A DNA stretch of 64,000 nt, from the NCBI GenBank assembly GCA_902825985.1, contig CADEDC010000002.1:87226-151225 (forward strand). Direction: 5' to 3'. The translations under genes and the position numbers were made by a program. The stretch comes from an uncultured Acidobacteriota bacterium (GTDB lineage Bacteria > Acidobacteriota > Vicinamibacteria > Vicinamibacterales > CAVVIG01). Of this stretch, positions 51,238 to 60,643 are shown piece after piece (position 1 is the stretch's first letter; the number at the start of each line of letters is the position of its first letter). Under the pieces are notes generated by a model that saw nothing but the letters and a program-made list of their open reading frames with translations, was not told the DNA's origin and searched no databases.

Positions 51238-51747
51238 TCAGAGCGGGGCGGCATCCGGCCCCGGAGCGAGGGGCGCCACGGCCGGCTTCTGACCCGGCAG
51301 GGCCAGCCGGCCGCACGACAGCAGGGCGATCGCCTGCAGGAGGCCGGTGGCGCTGCACGGTTTGTCCAGGTACGCCTCGTCTTCCCAGAGCGACGGCCGC
51401 TCCCTGAAGAGCTCGTCGGTGTAGCTGGTCACGTACAGCACCTTGACCGTCGGTTCGATCTTGCGCAGACGGCGGGCCAGTTCGTCACCGTTCATTCCAG
51501 GCATCATCAGGTCGGTCAGGATGAGGTCCAGCGGGCTGTCGTCCTGCACCCGTGCGATGGCCTCGAGTCCGTCCGCCGCCACGATCGTCTCGAAACCGGC
51601 CTCGCGCAGCACCCGGTCGACAAACTTGCGCGTCGCGTCATCGTCATCGACCACCAGGACGCGGAGCGGCCGGCCGGCCGGACGCCCGGCCAGGTGAGCC
51701 GTGTACTCGCGGATACAGTCGAAAAGTGACGAATGGCTTTCGAACAC
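51238..51747 (-). CDS. Single-domain response regulator
   Basis: 169 residues from GTG 51745-51747, chosen because GGGGAGGAG lies just upstream; the longer frame from a TTG would contain this ribosome site inside the gene. N-terminal 27 residues precede a receiver (LVVDDDDATRKFVDRVL; phosphoacceptor Asp in ILTDLMMPGMNG; Lys in AYLDKPCSATGLL). No output domain. It follows the PAS hybrid kinase operon and may be its target. Confidence 0.85.
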   Translation of the reverse strand: MFESHSSLFDCIREYTAHLAGRPAGRPLRVLVVDDDDATRKFVDRVLREAGFETIVAADGLEAIARVQDDSPLDLILTDLMMPGMNGDELARRLRKIEPTVKVLYVTSYTDELFRERPSLWEDEAYLDKPCSATGLLQAIALLSCGRLALPGQKPAVAPLAPGPDAAPL

Positions 51748-51808
51748 CGTGGGCGCTCCTCCCCTGCCCAATCGGCCGGCGGCGGGAGCACTTCAGCGTG
51801 GCGCCGGG

Positions 51809-53725
51809 TCAGCGCAGGAACGCCGGCCGGGCGAGGATCTCCCGGACCTTGGCGACGAGCACGGCCGCCTGGAACGGCTTGCTGAGGAAGCTCACGTTCG
51901 GGTTGGTGCCGTCGACCGGCGACCCGCCGTCGGCATAGCCCGAGATGAACAGCACGCGCAGCCCGGGCCGCACCGCGACCAGCCGTTGCGCCAGCGCCGG
52001 ACCGTTCATCTCCGGCATCACCACGTCGGTGAGCAGCAGGCTGACATCGGGGCCGTGGGCGGCGAACAGGTCGCAGGCGGCGCGCGGCGTCGCCGCCTCG
52101 AGCACCCGATAACCGTGCCGGCGCAGCACCGCCCCGACGATGACGCGGACCGAGTCCTCGTCCTCGACCAGCAGAATCGTCTCGCCCGCATCGCCCGGCG
52201 ACGCCGTCGGCACCGTCGTTCCGCCGGCACGGTCGCCCGCCAGCGCCGGGAAGTGCATGGTGAAGGTCGTGCCGCGGCCCGGCTCGCTGTCGACGCTGAT
52301 GAAGCCGTTGCTCTGGCGGACGATGCCGTAGACCGACGCGAGTCCGAGCCCGGTTCCCTTGCCCAGTTCCTTGGTGGTGAAGAACGGCTCGAACAGGTGG
52401 GCCCGGGCCTCTGGCGGAATGCCGACGCCGTCATCGGCGACGCTGACGCGGATGTACTCGGCGGCCCGCGTCGGTTGATCGATCGGAACCTCCACCTGCG
52501 AGAGCCGGACGCGCGCGACTGCCAGCCTGATGTGACCGCCGGCCGGGAGGGCATCCCGGGAGTTCAGCACCAGGTTGGTCACCACCTGCTCGAACTGCGT
52601 CGGATCGATCTTGACCAGCGCCGGTCCGTCGCAGGGGATCGCCGTCAGCGCGATGTCGGCACGGATGACGCGCGACAGGATGCTCCGCAGGTTGACGATC
52701 GCGACGTTGAGGTCCACCTCCTTCGGCACGAGCACCTGCTTGCGGCTGTAGGCCAGCAGGCGTTGCGTCAGGGCGGCGGCGCGCTGCCCGGCCTTCTGGA
52801 TCTCCTCGAGGTCCTGGCGGTCGGCATCGTCCGGGCCGCGCTGGTTCAGCAGCAGCTCGGTGTAGCCGAGGATGGCGGTCAGCAGGTTGTTGAAGTCGTG
52901 GGCGATACCGCCGGCGAGCCGGCCGATGCTCTCGATCCGCTCGGACTGGACGAGGCGCTCCTCGAGCTGTCGGCGATCGGTGATGTCACGGGCGATGCAC
53001 AGGTGGCGCTCGCCGTGCACCGACGCGCGATAGCTGCATTCGACGAGGCGCTCCGGCTGCCGGCGCGACCGCACGTGATGCTCGCGTTTGGCCTCCCCGA
53101 ACGCCAGCAGCTCGCGCCAGCCCGCCTCCAGCTGCTCGCGGTCGGCAATCACGATGTAGTCGTCGAACGGTTGCCCGAGCAGGTCGTCCGGCGCCTCGCC
53201 AAGCAACAGTCCGGCGGCGCGATTGGCGTCCCGGATCATGCGGTGGTCGTCGAGAATCACCATCGCATCGGCGGCGTCGACGAAGACGGCGCGGAAGCGG
53301 CGCTCGCGATCCTTGAGCTGCTCCTCCGCCTCGGTGGTCGTCGTGACGTCGACGGTGAAGCCACGGATTTCGCTGAGGGCCCCGGATCGCTCGAACACCC
53401 CGACCGCCGAGCACATGACGCGGACGCGGCGTCCGTCGCCGCCGATCATCGTGCCGCGGTGCTGTTCGACGCGGCCGTGCTCGCGGACCATCGCCAGCCA
53501 CGCCGCGTGCGCGTCGCCGCCCCGCATGGCCGCCAGGTCCTGGCCGATGACCTCGGCCGGCGTGGTGTAGCCGAGCATCCGGGCGAACGCCGGGTTGCAG
53601 TCGACGACCGTCCCGTCGGGCAGGGACACGTGGATGCCGATCGACGCGTCTTCGAACAGTGCGCGATAACGCTGATCGTCAGGAACGGCCAGGCTCACCC
53701 GTCGTCCGGGGGCCGGGTCACTCAT
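51809..53725 (-). CDS. PAS hybrid histidine kinase with C-terminal receiver
   Basis: 638 residues starting [14 protein letters not shown] at ATG 53723-53725. Two PAS domains (about 18-135 and 140-255), HisKA with phosphoacceptor His ([23 protein letters not shown]), ATPase ([36 protein letters not shown]) and a C-terminal receiver ([19 protein letters not shown]). No membrane segment. Its start overlaps the stop of the sigma-54 regulator by eight bases, so the two are translated together. Confidence 0.92.
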   Translation of the reverse strand: MSDPAPGRRVSLAVPDDQRYRALFEDASIGIHVSLPDGTVVDCNPAFARMLGYTTPAEVIGQDLAAMRGGDAHAAWLAMVREHGRVEQHRGTMIGGDGRRVRVMCSAVGVFERSGALSEIRGFTVDVTTTTEAEEQLKDRERRFRAVFVDAADAMVILDDHRMIRDANRAAGLLLGEAPDDLLGQPFDDYIVIADREQLEAGWRELLAFGEAKREHHVRSRRQPERLVECSYRASVHGERHLCIARDITDRRQLEERLVQSERIESIGRLAGGIAHDFNNLLTAILGYTELLLNQRGPDDADRQDLEEIQKAGQRAAALTQRLLAYSRKQVLVPKEVDLNVAIVNLRSILSRVIRADIALTAIPCDGPALVKIDPTQFEQVVTNLVLNSRDALPAGGHIRLAVARVRLSQVEVPIDQPTRAAEYIRVSVADDGVGIPPEARAHLFEPFFTTKELGKGTGLGLASVYGIVRQSNGFISVDSEPGRGTTFTMHFPALAGDRAGGTTVPTASPGDAGETILLVEDEDSVRVIVGAVLRRHGYRVLEAATPRAACDLFAAHGPDVSLLLTDVVMPEMNGPALAQRLVAVRPGLRVLFISGYADGGSPVDGTNPNVSFLSKPFQAAVLVAKVREILARPAFLR

Positions 53726-55259
53726 AGTCGGGATTGCCCTCTCGTCGGCGCGCCGGCACGGCGTGCAGCGTCTCGGCGCCAATCTGGTGCCGGGCCAGGC
53801 GGCGGTACAGCGCCCGCCGGCTGATGCCGAGGACGCGGGCGGCGGCGACGCGGTTGCCGCGGACGTCACGCAGCACGGACAGGATGTGCTGCTTCTCCAC
53901 ATCCTCGAGCGGCTGCCGTGCGCTACCGCAGCGCACCACGTGCAGGCCGCCGGCCCGCACCGCCGGGGACGGTGCGTCCTCCTGCAGCGATGCGAGCACG
54001 TCCTCGAGCGTGACCACGGCGTCGCCGGCATTGGCGCATGCACGCTCGACGCAGGCATGCAGTTCGCGGACGTTACCGGCCCACCGGCCCTCGCGCAGCA
54101 CCGCCATGGCCGGCTCGGAGAAGCCGGTCAGCAGCTTGCCGCGGCCGGCGGCGCATTCGTGCAGGAATGCCGTTGCCAGCATCGGGATATCGTCCCGACG
54201 CTCGCGCAGCGGCGGCAGCACGATGCCGACGACGCTGAGGCGATAGTAGAGGTCGGCGCGAAATCGTCCGGCAGCGACGTCGGCCCGCAGGTCGCGCTGC
54301 GTCGCGGCGACGATCGCGACGTCGAACGGTCGGCCACGCTGCGCCCCGACCCGGCGGATCTCACCGCTGTCGAGCGTCTGCTGCAGCGTCGCCTGCACCG
54401 ATAGCGGCAGCTCCGCGACATCGTCGAGGAACACGGTGCCGCCGTGCGCCGCCTCGAACAGGCCCGGCTTGGCCTCGTCGGCGCCGGAGAATGCGCCCTT
54501 CTCGTGGCCGAAGAGTTCGCGGTCGAACCAGGTGTCGACGAGCGCCGAACAGTTGATGGTGACGAACGGTCGCTCGCGACGCGGGCTTCCCTCGTGCAGC
54601 GCCCGCGCCACCAGTTCCTTGCCGGTACCGCGCTCGCCCGTGAGCAGGACGACGCGGGCGGACGGTGCCAGCGACCGGACCAGGTCGGACACCTCCGTCA
54701 TGATCGGTGTGTCGCCGAGGATGTCGCGGAGGTCGACGGCGGTGCCGGGACGCGCCGGGCCGGCCGCCGCCGTCAGGTGGCGGTGCGCGATCTCCTCGCG
54801 GACGTCGGTCAACAACTGGCGGAGCTGCGGGAAGTCGAAGGGCTTCGTGATGTACTCACGGGCGCCGAGCTTCATGGCCTCGACGGCCGAGTCGATCGCG
54901 CCGTAGGCGGTCATGATGACGACGGCGCAGGATGGCGCCTCGCTGCGGACCTGGCGCAGGACGTCCATGCCGCTCACGTCCGGCATGCGGAGATCGACGA
55001 GCGCGAGGTCGGCCGGCCGCTCCTGCATGGCCCGCAGGGCGGCGTGCCCGCCATCGCAGGTCACCACGTCGTAGCCCAGCCGCTCGCCCAGCCGCTCCAG
55101 CATCTGCAGCACCGGCTGCTCGTCGTCGACGACGAGCAACAGCGGCTTCTGACCGCCCGAACCGGCCGGTTCGCCCCAGGGCGTCCCCGCCCGATCCGGC
55201 GACGGACCGGACCCGCCGTCTCCGAGCCAGTGGTGCCGCGCCAGTGCCCCTTCTGTCAT
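53718..55259 (-). CDS. NtrC-family response regulator with GAFSGA loop
   Basis: 513 residues from ATG 55257-55259. Receiver at 38-155 with Asp89 and Lys139; AAA+ domain with GERGTGKE at 208-215; sigma-54 loop GAFSGA at 255-260 in place of GAFTGA; Fis-type HTH near the C-terminus (GNRVAAARVLGISRRALYRRL). Walker B is ...GTVFLDDVAEL. The Thr-to-Ser change is mild, but the Thr makes the contact with sigma-54, so the strength or even the use of sigma-54 is uncertain. It forms an operon with the PAS hybrid kinase. Confidence 0.9.
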   Translation of the reverse strand: MTEGALARHHWLGDGGSGPSPDRAGTPWGEPAGSGGQKPLLLVVDDEQPVLQMLERLGERLGYDVVTCDGGHAALRAMQERPADLALVDLRMPDVSGMDVLRQVRSEAPSCAVVIMTAYGAIDSAVEAMKLGAREYITKPFDFPQLRQLLTDVREEIAHRHLTAAAGPARPGTAVDLRDILGDTPIMTEVSDLVRSLAPSARVVLLTGERGTGKELVARALHEGSPRRERPFVTINCSALVDTWFDRELFGHEKGAFSGADEAKPGLFEAAHGGTVFLDDVAELPLSVQATLQQTLDSGEIRRVGAQRGRPFDVAIVAATQRDLRADVAAGRFRADLYYRLSVVGIVLPPLRERRDDIPMLATAFLHECAAGRGKLLTGFSEPAMAVLREGRWAGNVRELHACVERACANAGDAVVTLEDVLASLQEDAPSPAVRAGGLHVVRCGSARQPLEDVEKQHILSVLRDVRGNRVAAARVLGISRRALYRRLARHQIGAETLHAVPARRREGNPDYE

Positions 55260-55501
55260 GGCTGAAGCCTCAACGCACAGGTTCCAAGTCCCACCTCGGT
55301 CGGGTAGCGCACAGGCGCGCCCACCGGCCAGTTTCCTGCTATGTCTGGATATCGGCCGGTGCGGCGACGCCAACACCCGCTGAGACGCACTCCCGGCACC
55401 AAAGCGTGCAAACGTGATCACCGCGGCGTACGCGGCTGCCTGCTGCTGCAGCGATGCGGTGGCGGGCCGGCGCCGACGGATGGTGTCGTCGCGGCGATCG
55501 G

Positions 55502-55732
55502 TCAGCCGGCCAGCGGCGGGCGGGGCGACATCGCGAGCACGCGCGACGGCGTGTGGGTCAGCGGGAACAGCCGCGGATCCAGGAACACGTGGCCGTCGCG
55601 CTCGAGCGCGAGCAGCAACTGATGAAATTGACGGCGGGTCCGTTCCTCGGCCGGCGAGTCGCCGAGGTCGTTCAGCGCCCGTTCCAGCGAGGCGACCGCC
55701 CAGGCGACGGTGACCTTGGGATGCTGCAGCAT
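55502..55732 (-). CDS. Small protein of unknown function, 76 residues
   Basis: Starts at ATG 55730-55732, 14 bases after the 133-residue gene. Sequence is mostly helical (VAWAVASLERALNDLGDSPAEERTRRQFHQLLLALERDG) with a Leu/Pro tail. No family is recognised. Its neighbours on both sides are signalling genes on the same strand, and it probably shares a transcript with 55747-56148. Confidence 0.55.
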   Translation of the reverse strand: MLQHPKVTVAWAVASLERALNDLGDSPAEERTRRQFHQLLLALERDGHVFLDPRLFPLTHTPSRVLAMSPRPPLAG

Positions 55733-55746
55733 GTCGTGTGGCGGCC

Positions 55747-56148
55747 TCACGCCGTCTTGCGCAGCGCCGGCTCGACGCCGGCGACGCGTGCCTGGGCGAA
55801 GAAGTCCTCGCCCGCGACCCAGTTGCGGATGCGGCGGGCCGCCTGCCGCTCGGCCGTCAGTTCGCCGCGGCCGTCGGAGCAGACGAAGTCGAGACGCTCG
55901 CCGCCACGGCACATGCGCACCACCAGGATGCGCTGACGGGGATCGCGACTCAACACGCCGGTCGGCTCGTCGGTGCCGACGATGTTGACGATCTCCACCT
56001 CCAGATCGGCGGCCCGCGGCGTCGCCGACACCTGCACGCCGGCGTAAGCGGACAGTTCATCACGCAGGGCGCGAAGCGCATTCAACCGGACCAGGGTCTG
56101 ACGCTCCCCGGCGTGATCGAGCGGATGCATGTACAGGTAGACGGTCAT
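55747..56148 (-). CDS. Protein of unknown function, 133 residues
   Basis: Starts at ATG 56146-56148 (MTVYLYMHPLDHAGERQTLV). An alternating hydrophobic pattern suggests a small alpha/beta protein (VQVSATPRAADLEVEIVNIVG, RILVVRMCRGGERLDFVCSDGRG) with a basic helix at the end. No signal peptide or membrane segment. Family not recognised. It precedes the 76-residue gene and is downstream of the diguanylate cyclase gene. Confidence 0.6.
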   Translation of the reverse strand: MTVYLYMHPLDHAGERQTLVRLNALRALRDELSAYAGVQVSATPRAADLEVEIVNIVGTDEPTGVLSRDPRQRILVVRMCRGGERLDFVCSDGRGELTAERQAARRIRNWVAGEDFFAQARVAGVEPALRKTA

Positions 56149-56304
56149 GGCACTGATGTCTGGACGCGCGATCAGACAGCAATGCGGGTACCGTCGAGGT
56201 GAGACGGTCAACCGTGTGCAGCATCTGGCAGCCGCGACCCGCCGCCCGTCGACGCGGTGACACTCCGCGACAGTCCGGTGACACCGATTGTCAGCCGGCC
56301 GGGG

Positions 56305-57783
56305 TCAGACCTCCGGATGCGGCGCGTACGGCCGCACGCGGTTCTTGCCCGCCCGCTTGGCCACGTACAACGCTTCGTCGGCGCGGTGAATCAGATCGCG
56401 GGCGCTCATGCCCGGTTCCGACAGCGCCAGTCCGACGCTCACCGACACCCGGAGTTCCTCCAACGGCCGGTCGGTCGATCGATACGCGGCGACGCGCGCT
56501 CGGATCCGCTCGGCGACGGCCAGCGCGCTGTCTTCGCTGCTCGCCGGCATGATGACGGCGAACTCCTCGCCGCCGAAGCGCGTGCAGACATCGAACACGC
56601 GGACCGCGCGGCGGACGATCTCGGCGGTCTCCTTGATCACCAGGTCGCCGGTCAGGTGGCCGAACATGTCGTTGACCGCCTTGAAATCGTCGATGTCCAG
56701 CATCAGCAGCGCGAGCGGGATTTCATGGCGACGCGACCGCTGCAATTCCTCCTCGAGCCGGACGTGGAAGTAGCGGCGGTTGAACAGCCCGCTCAACGGA
56801 TCGATCGCGGCGGCGTGGGCATAGGCCTCGGCGCGCGCCGCCGCGCGCTCCCGCGCCAGCGCCAGAACCGCCGGCGCCGCCAGCGCCCGCATGGCCGACA
56901 GATCGGAACGGGTGAACGCCCGGTCGTCGACGCGATCGGCGACGCAGACGACCGCGAGCACGTCCTCACCGGCCTGGATCGGCAGTGCGATGAACGAATC
57001 GGTGCGATAGCGCGACCGCCGGCGCGCCGGCCGCGCCGCGGCCGCGCCGCCCGGCATCCGGATGACCCGTGCACTCTCGAACGCCTGACCGAAGATGCCT
57101 TCCCCGGCTTCAATCTGCATGTGCTCGACGAGAATCAGCGGGTAGCCGAACGTCGCCTTGATCGACAGACGGCGGTCCGCTGGATCGACGATCGCAATCG
57201 CGGCAAGCCGGGCGCGCACCGCGGTCGCCATGGCGTCGACGATGGCGGCGCAGACGGGCGAAACGCCGTGCGTCTTCGACAGGCGCTGGGCCAGGCGGTG
57301 GCTGGCACGCCGCAAACCGCCGGCCGAGGGCCGCGGGCTGCGAAACGCCGCCGTGATCTGATCGCCGAGCGACGACAGCGCCTGTCCGGCGAGCCGCCAG
57401 TCACCGGCCAGCAGCAGCGCGGCGCGCCGGGTGCCCGACAGCGAGATCGGCACGGCCGTCCAGCGCCCGTCGCGGCGCGTCGTCGCCGTGCGCACCTCGC
57501 CGGTGGCCGACGCCTGCTCCACCACCCGCCACAGGCTGTCGTCCGGCTGCGGCTGCGGCCGCTGCACCATGTGGCTCGCCACGAGGCGCCACTGCTGGTC
57601 GCTGCGCTCGGCGAGCACCACGGTCTCCTGCACCACGTCGGCAACCCGCCGGACCACGGTGCTCAAGCGACGCGTCCCCGATTCGCTGAACACGAGCGCC
57701 GGCACTCCTCCCAGTTCCGTAATCTGGGATTCTGTGAGCTGGCGGATCCCCTGTTCATCGACGCTGTTGTTCACTATTCTCAC
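56305..57783 (-). CDS. GAF-GGDEF diguanylate cyclase
   Basis: About 492 residues; start uncertain (GTG at 57781-57783 or GTG at 57772-57774). An N-terminal region of unclear fold, a GAF domain (about 200-330, FGYPLILVEHMQIEAGEGIFGQAFES, FIALPIQAGEDVLAVVCVAD), then a GGDEF domain with active site GGEEF and an intact inhibitory RxxD site (RVFD) five residues before it. It should make cyclic di-GMP and be feedback inhibited. Cyclic di-GMP usually opposes motility, which links it to the flagellar genes at a general level. Confidence 0.92.
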   Translation of the reverse strand: MRIVNNSVDEQGIRQLTESQITELGGVPALVFSESGTRRLSTVVRRVADVVQETVVLAERSDQQWRLVASHMVQRPQPQPDDSLWRVVEQASATGEVRTATTRRDGRWTAVPISLSGTRRAALLLAGDWRLAGQALSSLGDQITAAFRSPRPSAGGLRRASHRLAQRLSKTHGVSPVCAAIVDAMATAVRARLAAIAIVDPADRRLSIKATFGYPLILVEHMQIEAGEGIFGQAFESARVIRMPGGAAAARPARRRSRYRTDSFIALPIQAGEDVLAVVCVADRVDDRAFTRSDLSAMRALAAPAVLALARERAAARAEAYAHAAAIDPLSGLFNRRYFHVRLEEELQRSRRHEIPLALLMLDIDDFKAVNDMFGHLTGDLVIKETAEIVRRAVRVFDVCTRFGGEEFAVIMPASSEDSALAVAERIRARVAAYRSTDRPLEELRVSVSVGLALSEPGMSARDLIHRADEALYVAKRAGKNRVRPYAPHPEV

Positions 57784-58091
57784 GCTTGGCAGACAATCCC
57801 CTCGCCGAGCTAGACAATCCGGGAATCGGATGTGTGTCTCGATGATGATGGCCTTGCCAGCAACCGATCCGCAATCCTGACGACCTGCGCGCCATCCCGG
57901 ATCGCCGGGGCCCACCCTGATGCGCAACGCCGCTCGGTTGATGGCTGTCTACGCGCCGGGAATTCGCAACAGCCATGCCGCCTGATGACGGGAAGGCATG
58001 ACAGAATCGTTACTGGCCGCGGCCTTGCACCCGCGGCACCTGACGCCTGACATGCGACTGCAGCGCGCCGTCCAGAGAGAACTGCTCCACC
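57784..58091. other. Intergenic region of 308 bp between divergent signalling genes
   Basis: Promoters for both the diguanylate cyclase gene and the 58092 gene must lie here, but no sigma-28 or sigma-54 match is seen. It contains gatggctgt...acagccatg, an imperfect inverted repeat around 57940-57975, and a 33-codon frame at 57998-58099 that overlaps the next gene. Confidence 0.5.
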
Positions 58092-58099
58092 GTGTCTGA
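57998..58099 (+). CDS. Possible small upstream protein, 33 residues
   Basis: ATG preceded by GGGAAGG, and the stop lies eight bases inside the start of the next gene, as in translationally coupled pairs. The peptide (MTESLLAAALHPRHLTPDM...) resembles no family. It might serve only to load ribosomes for the GTG start at 58092, which has a weak ribosome site of its own. Confidence 0.3.
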   Translation: MTESLLAAALHPRHLTPDMRLQRAVQRELLHRV

Positions 58100-59672
58100 G
58101 TTCACGGACGCGGCTGCCACGGCCACACCGAATCGGTGGCGATGGCTCATCGATCTCCGCGACCACCTGTTGCCGGGCATCGAGGTCGTCGATGCGAACG
58201 CCATGTCGGTGCTGCCACCCGTCCGCGGCGACATCGCCGATCGTCTGCGCCGGCTGCTCCGGACCCCGACCTCGCCGATCGTGGCCGCCCTGCTCCGCGA
58301 CGCCACCGCCGGTGGCCCGATGGTCTTCGCGCGCGCCGACGGTCTGCGCATCGGCGTCCTCGGGCTGGCGGATCCGCCGCGGGCACCCGTCACATTGTGG
58401 CTCGCCGAGCGGGCCGACGTCGGGCGAGAGACGACCCGTCGTGCCGACCTGTCGCGGATGGCATCCTGGCTGGCGCGCGCGCTCGGCTCGACGTCCGAGA
58501 CCCCGGTGCGCGACTGGCGCGAGATCTCCGTGCTGCACCAAGTGCTGCAGAAGGCGGTCGCCCGCGGGTCGGTCGAGGCCGTCCTCTCCGCCTACATCGA
58601 GGCGCTGGCGATTTGGGCCGATACCGATTCGCGTGCCTATCTCGGGAACCGTGCCGGACAGTTCGCCCTGACCGTGTCGCTCGCCGGTGCCGCGGCCGGC
58701 GATGCGCCGCCGGTGCTGTCGGAGGACGGGACCGTGCCGGACGGGGCCAGGCGCCGACTGTCGGCAACCGACGCCCACCGGCTCGGGTTCTCGACGACGC
58801 GCGACACCGTGCTGTCCTCGGTGCGCATGGCCGATCATGCGCCATGGGTGATCGCGTACGCCGGTCAGATCAGCGCGGCGGACGCGGATCGCCTGGCGAT
58901 CTTCGAGGACATGCTGCGTCCCGCACTCCTGGCCACCGCCGAAGTCGAGGCGTCGCGGCTGACGTGGGTGATGATGCAGCATCTCGTCGACGGGCCGCTG
59001 TCGCGGCGCGAGGCGGCCGGCCTCGCCCTGGCAGAATTGGAGCGCGCCGCCCTGTGCACGGCGGCGATGCAGATCACGGACGGCGCCGGCGAGATGATTC
59101 TGCAGGTGGGACCACCGGCGCCGGCGGCTGCCCACGCCGGGGCCTGGCCGGGGTTCGCCGTCCAGGGCTACGTGCTCGACGTGGCGCCGCCCTGCCGGGC
59201 GACCCTGACGCTGTGGCGGCCGCCGAATCGTCCGTTCACCCTGCGGGAATCGCGGCTCGGCGGCATCGGGGCGACGGTGCTCGGTCGCTGGACTGCCAAC
59301 GCGCTGGATCGCGGCGATCTCTCCGCCGGCCCGGCCGGCGCACCGGCGGCGGATCGGCGGCGCATCCGCGCCGCGTCTGATGATGTCTCGCTCCTGGTCA
59401 TCCTGCCCGATCCCTCCGACACCGCGGCGGCGGTTCGCGAGACCTGGGTGCGCGACATCCGTGTCCGGCTCCGGCCCGACGACATCATCGGCGCGCTCGC
59501 CAGCGGCGACATCAGCGTCCTGCTGCCGGCGACGAACCGCGGCGACGCGCAGGCCGTCGCGAGTCGACTGACCCGCCTGTTCGCGCAGCATGCGCCGCTG
59601 GCGCTGCTCGACGGCGCACCTATCGGCGTGGCGAGCATCGCCGGCGCGCCGGCGCCGCCCCGTCCCGCCTGA
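58092..59672 (+). CDS. Large protein with degenerate GGDEF-like C-terminus
   Basis: 526 residues from GTG. No membrane segments or signal peptide. The middle looks like two sensory-type alpha/beta domains (ISVLHQVLQKAVARGSVEAVLSAYIEALAIW, VQGYVLDVAPPCRATLTLWRP). The last 110 residues follow the GGDEF pattern of secondary elements (SLLVILPDPSD, RVRLRPDDIIGALASGDISVLLPATNRGDAQAVASRLTRLF), where the R-x-x-D-x-x-G-x-L-x-x-G-D-x-x-x-L-L-P layout of a cyclase is kept but the GGDEF signature itself is not. I infer a catalytically dead relative; it is divergent from an active-looking cyclase. Confidence 0.65.
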   Translation: MSEFTDAAATATPNRWRWLIDLRDHLLPGIEVVDANAMSVLPPVRGDIADRLRRLLRTPTSPIVAALLRDATAGGPMVFARADGLRIGVLGLADPPRAPVTLWLAERADVGRETTRRADLSRMASWLARALGSTSETPVRDWREISVLHQVLQKAVARGSVEAVLSAYIEALAIWADTDSRAYLGNRAGQFALTVSLAGAAAGDAPPVLSEDGTVPDGARRRLSATDAHRLGFSTTRDTVLSSVRMADHAPWVIAYAGQISAADADRLAIFEDMLRPALLATAEVEASRLTWVMMQHLVDGPLSRREAAGLALAELERAALCTAAMQITDGAGEMILQVGPPAPAAAHAGAWPGFAVQGYVLDVAPPCRATLTLWRPPNRPFTLRESRLGGIGATVLGRWTANALDRGDLSAGPAGAPAADRRRIRAASDDVSLLVILPDPSDTAAAVRETWVRDIRVRLRPDDIIGALASGDISVLLPATNRGDAQAVASRLTRLFAQHAPLALLDGAPIGVASIAGAPAPPRPA

Positions 59673-59746
59673 GCCGCCGGACTGGCGTGCCGCGCCGCAT
59701 GCCGTCGGCATGCGCCTTGATAGCGGATTGGCCGTCGGCTCGGTTT

Positions 59747-60184
59747 ATGGACGCATCATCCCTCGGCACCGTGCTCATCGTCGAAGACGATCGCGCCACG
59801 CGTGACATGGTGGTCACGCTGTTGACGATGGCCGGATTTCGCGCCGTCTGGGCAGAGGATGGGCTCGAAGGGCTGCATCTGCTCCGGGCGGTCCGGCATC
59901 GAGAACCGCTCGTTCCCTGCCTGATTTTGCTGGATCTGTCGATGCCACGCCTCGGCGGGCGGGAGTTCCGGCGGGCCCAACTGGGCGACCCGGTTGTGGC
60001 CGACGTGCCGGTCGCCCTGATGACTGGCGCCGTCGACGCCGATGCCGTATCGGCCGGACTCGGGGCGGTGGCGACCTTGACCAAGCCGCTCGACGCCGAT
60101 CGTGTGATCCACACAGTCCGGCAGTTCTGCGTCGCGTTTTCAGACGCCCGGCACGACGGCACGCCGCAGCGCATCAGCCAGTAG
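59747..60184 (+). CDS. Single-domain response regulator
   Basis: 145 residues from ATG 59747 (MDASSLGTVLIVEDDRATRDM). Receiver with phosphoacceptor Asp in LILLDLSMPRLGG and Lys in ATLTKPLDADRV. No output domain. It follows the degenerate GGDEF gene by 74 bases. Its last 45 bases overlap the end of the zinc-ribbon gene on the other strand. Confidence 0.85.
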   Translation: MDASSLGTVLIVEDDRATRDMVVTLLTMAGFRAVWAEDGLEGLHLLRAVRHREPLVPCLILLDLSMPRLGGREFRRAQLGDPVVADVPVALMTGAVDADAVSAGLGAVATLTKPLDADRVIHTVRQFCVAFSDARHDGTPQRISQ

Positions 60185-60373
60185 GCCGCCGAGCAGCGCG
60201 GCGCACACCACGACCAAGGGATGCGGCCGGTCGAGCAAGCCAAAGGACGCCACCACCCCCACCAGCACACCGACCAGAATGGGCGCGGTGGTGCGGAGCA
60301 GGCGTCGCGATCGCGCTCGTGGGCAGCGATGATCGTCCGTGAGGGGCCCCATGCAGCGGGGGCAAGTTGCCAT
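60140..60373 (-). CDS. Zinc-ribbon membrane micro-protein, 77 residues
   Basis: Starts MATCPRCMGPLTDDHRCPRA: a four-Cys/His knuckle (C-x2-C...H-x-C) followed by a basic stretch and two hydrophobic segments (PILVGVLVGVVASFGLL, LVVVCAALLGGLLADAL). This layout of N-terminal zinc ribbon plus membrane hairpin is typical of small bacterial membrane proteins annotated only as hypothetical. Convergent with the receiver gene and overlapping it tail to tail by 45 bases. Confidence 0.65.
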   Translation of the reverse strand: MATCPRCMGPLTDDHRCPRARSRRLLRTTAPILVGVLVGVVASFGLLDRPHPLVVVCAALLGGLLADALRRAVVPGV

Positions 60374-60643
60374 CGTGCAATCTGGGTGTGAAAAAGCTGC
60401 CCATCGTACCACACGCGACAGCATCTGACTCTGACGTGCGCAACCGGCTCCCATGACCGCACTGCACGGTCGGTCGGCAGAATGTTCATACTCGCCCGGT
60501 GAAAACCGTCCGGAAATACTGCGGGATTGCGGTCGCTCGGTATCGCTCGGGGTCGATATGCAGCGGATCACGCGCAATTCCCGTGACTGCCGCCACGGCA
60601 CAGGCATTGCTCCGCCGAGGTGTATCCAATCACGAGGGCACCA

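Noticed and set aside
56301-56313. Phrase ggggtcagacct shared with 35234-35244 as evidence for a mobile repeat family
   Set aside because: Two copies of 11-12 bases in 64 kb are too little; no transposase, target duplication or longer repeat accompanies them.
57810-59711. 633-codon minus-strand frame opposite the degenerate GGDEF gene
   Set aside because: Arg/Gly/Asp-rich with no recognisable fold, whereas the plus-strand product has ordered alpha/beta patterns. Treated as a shadow.
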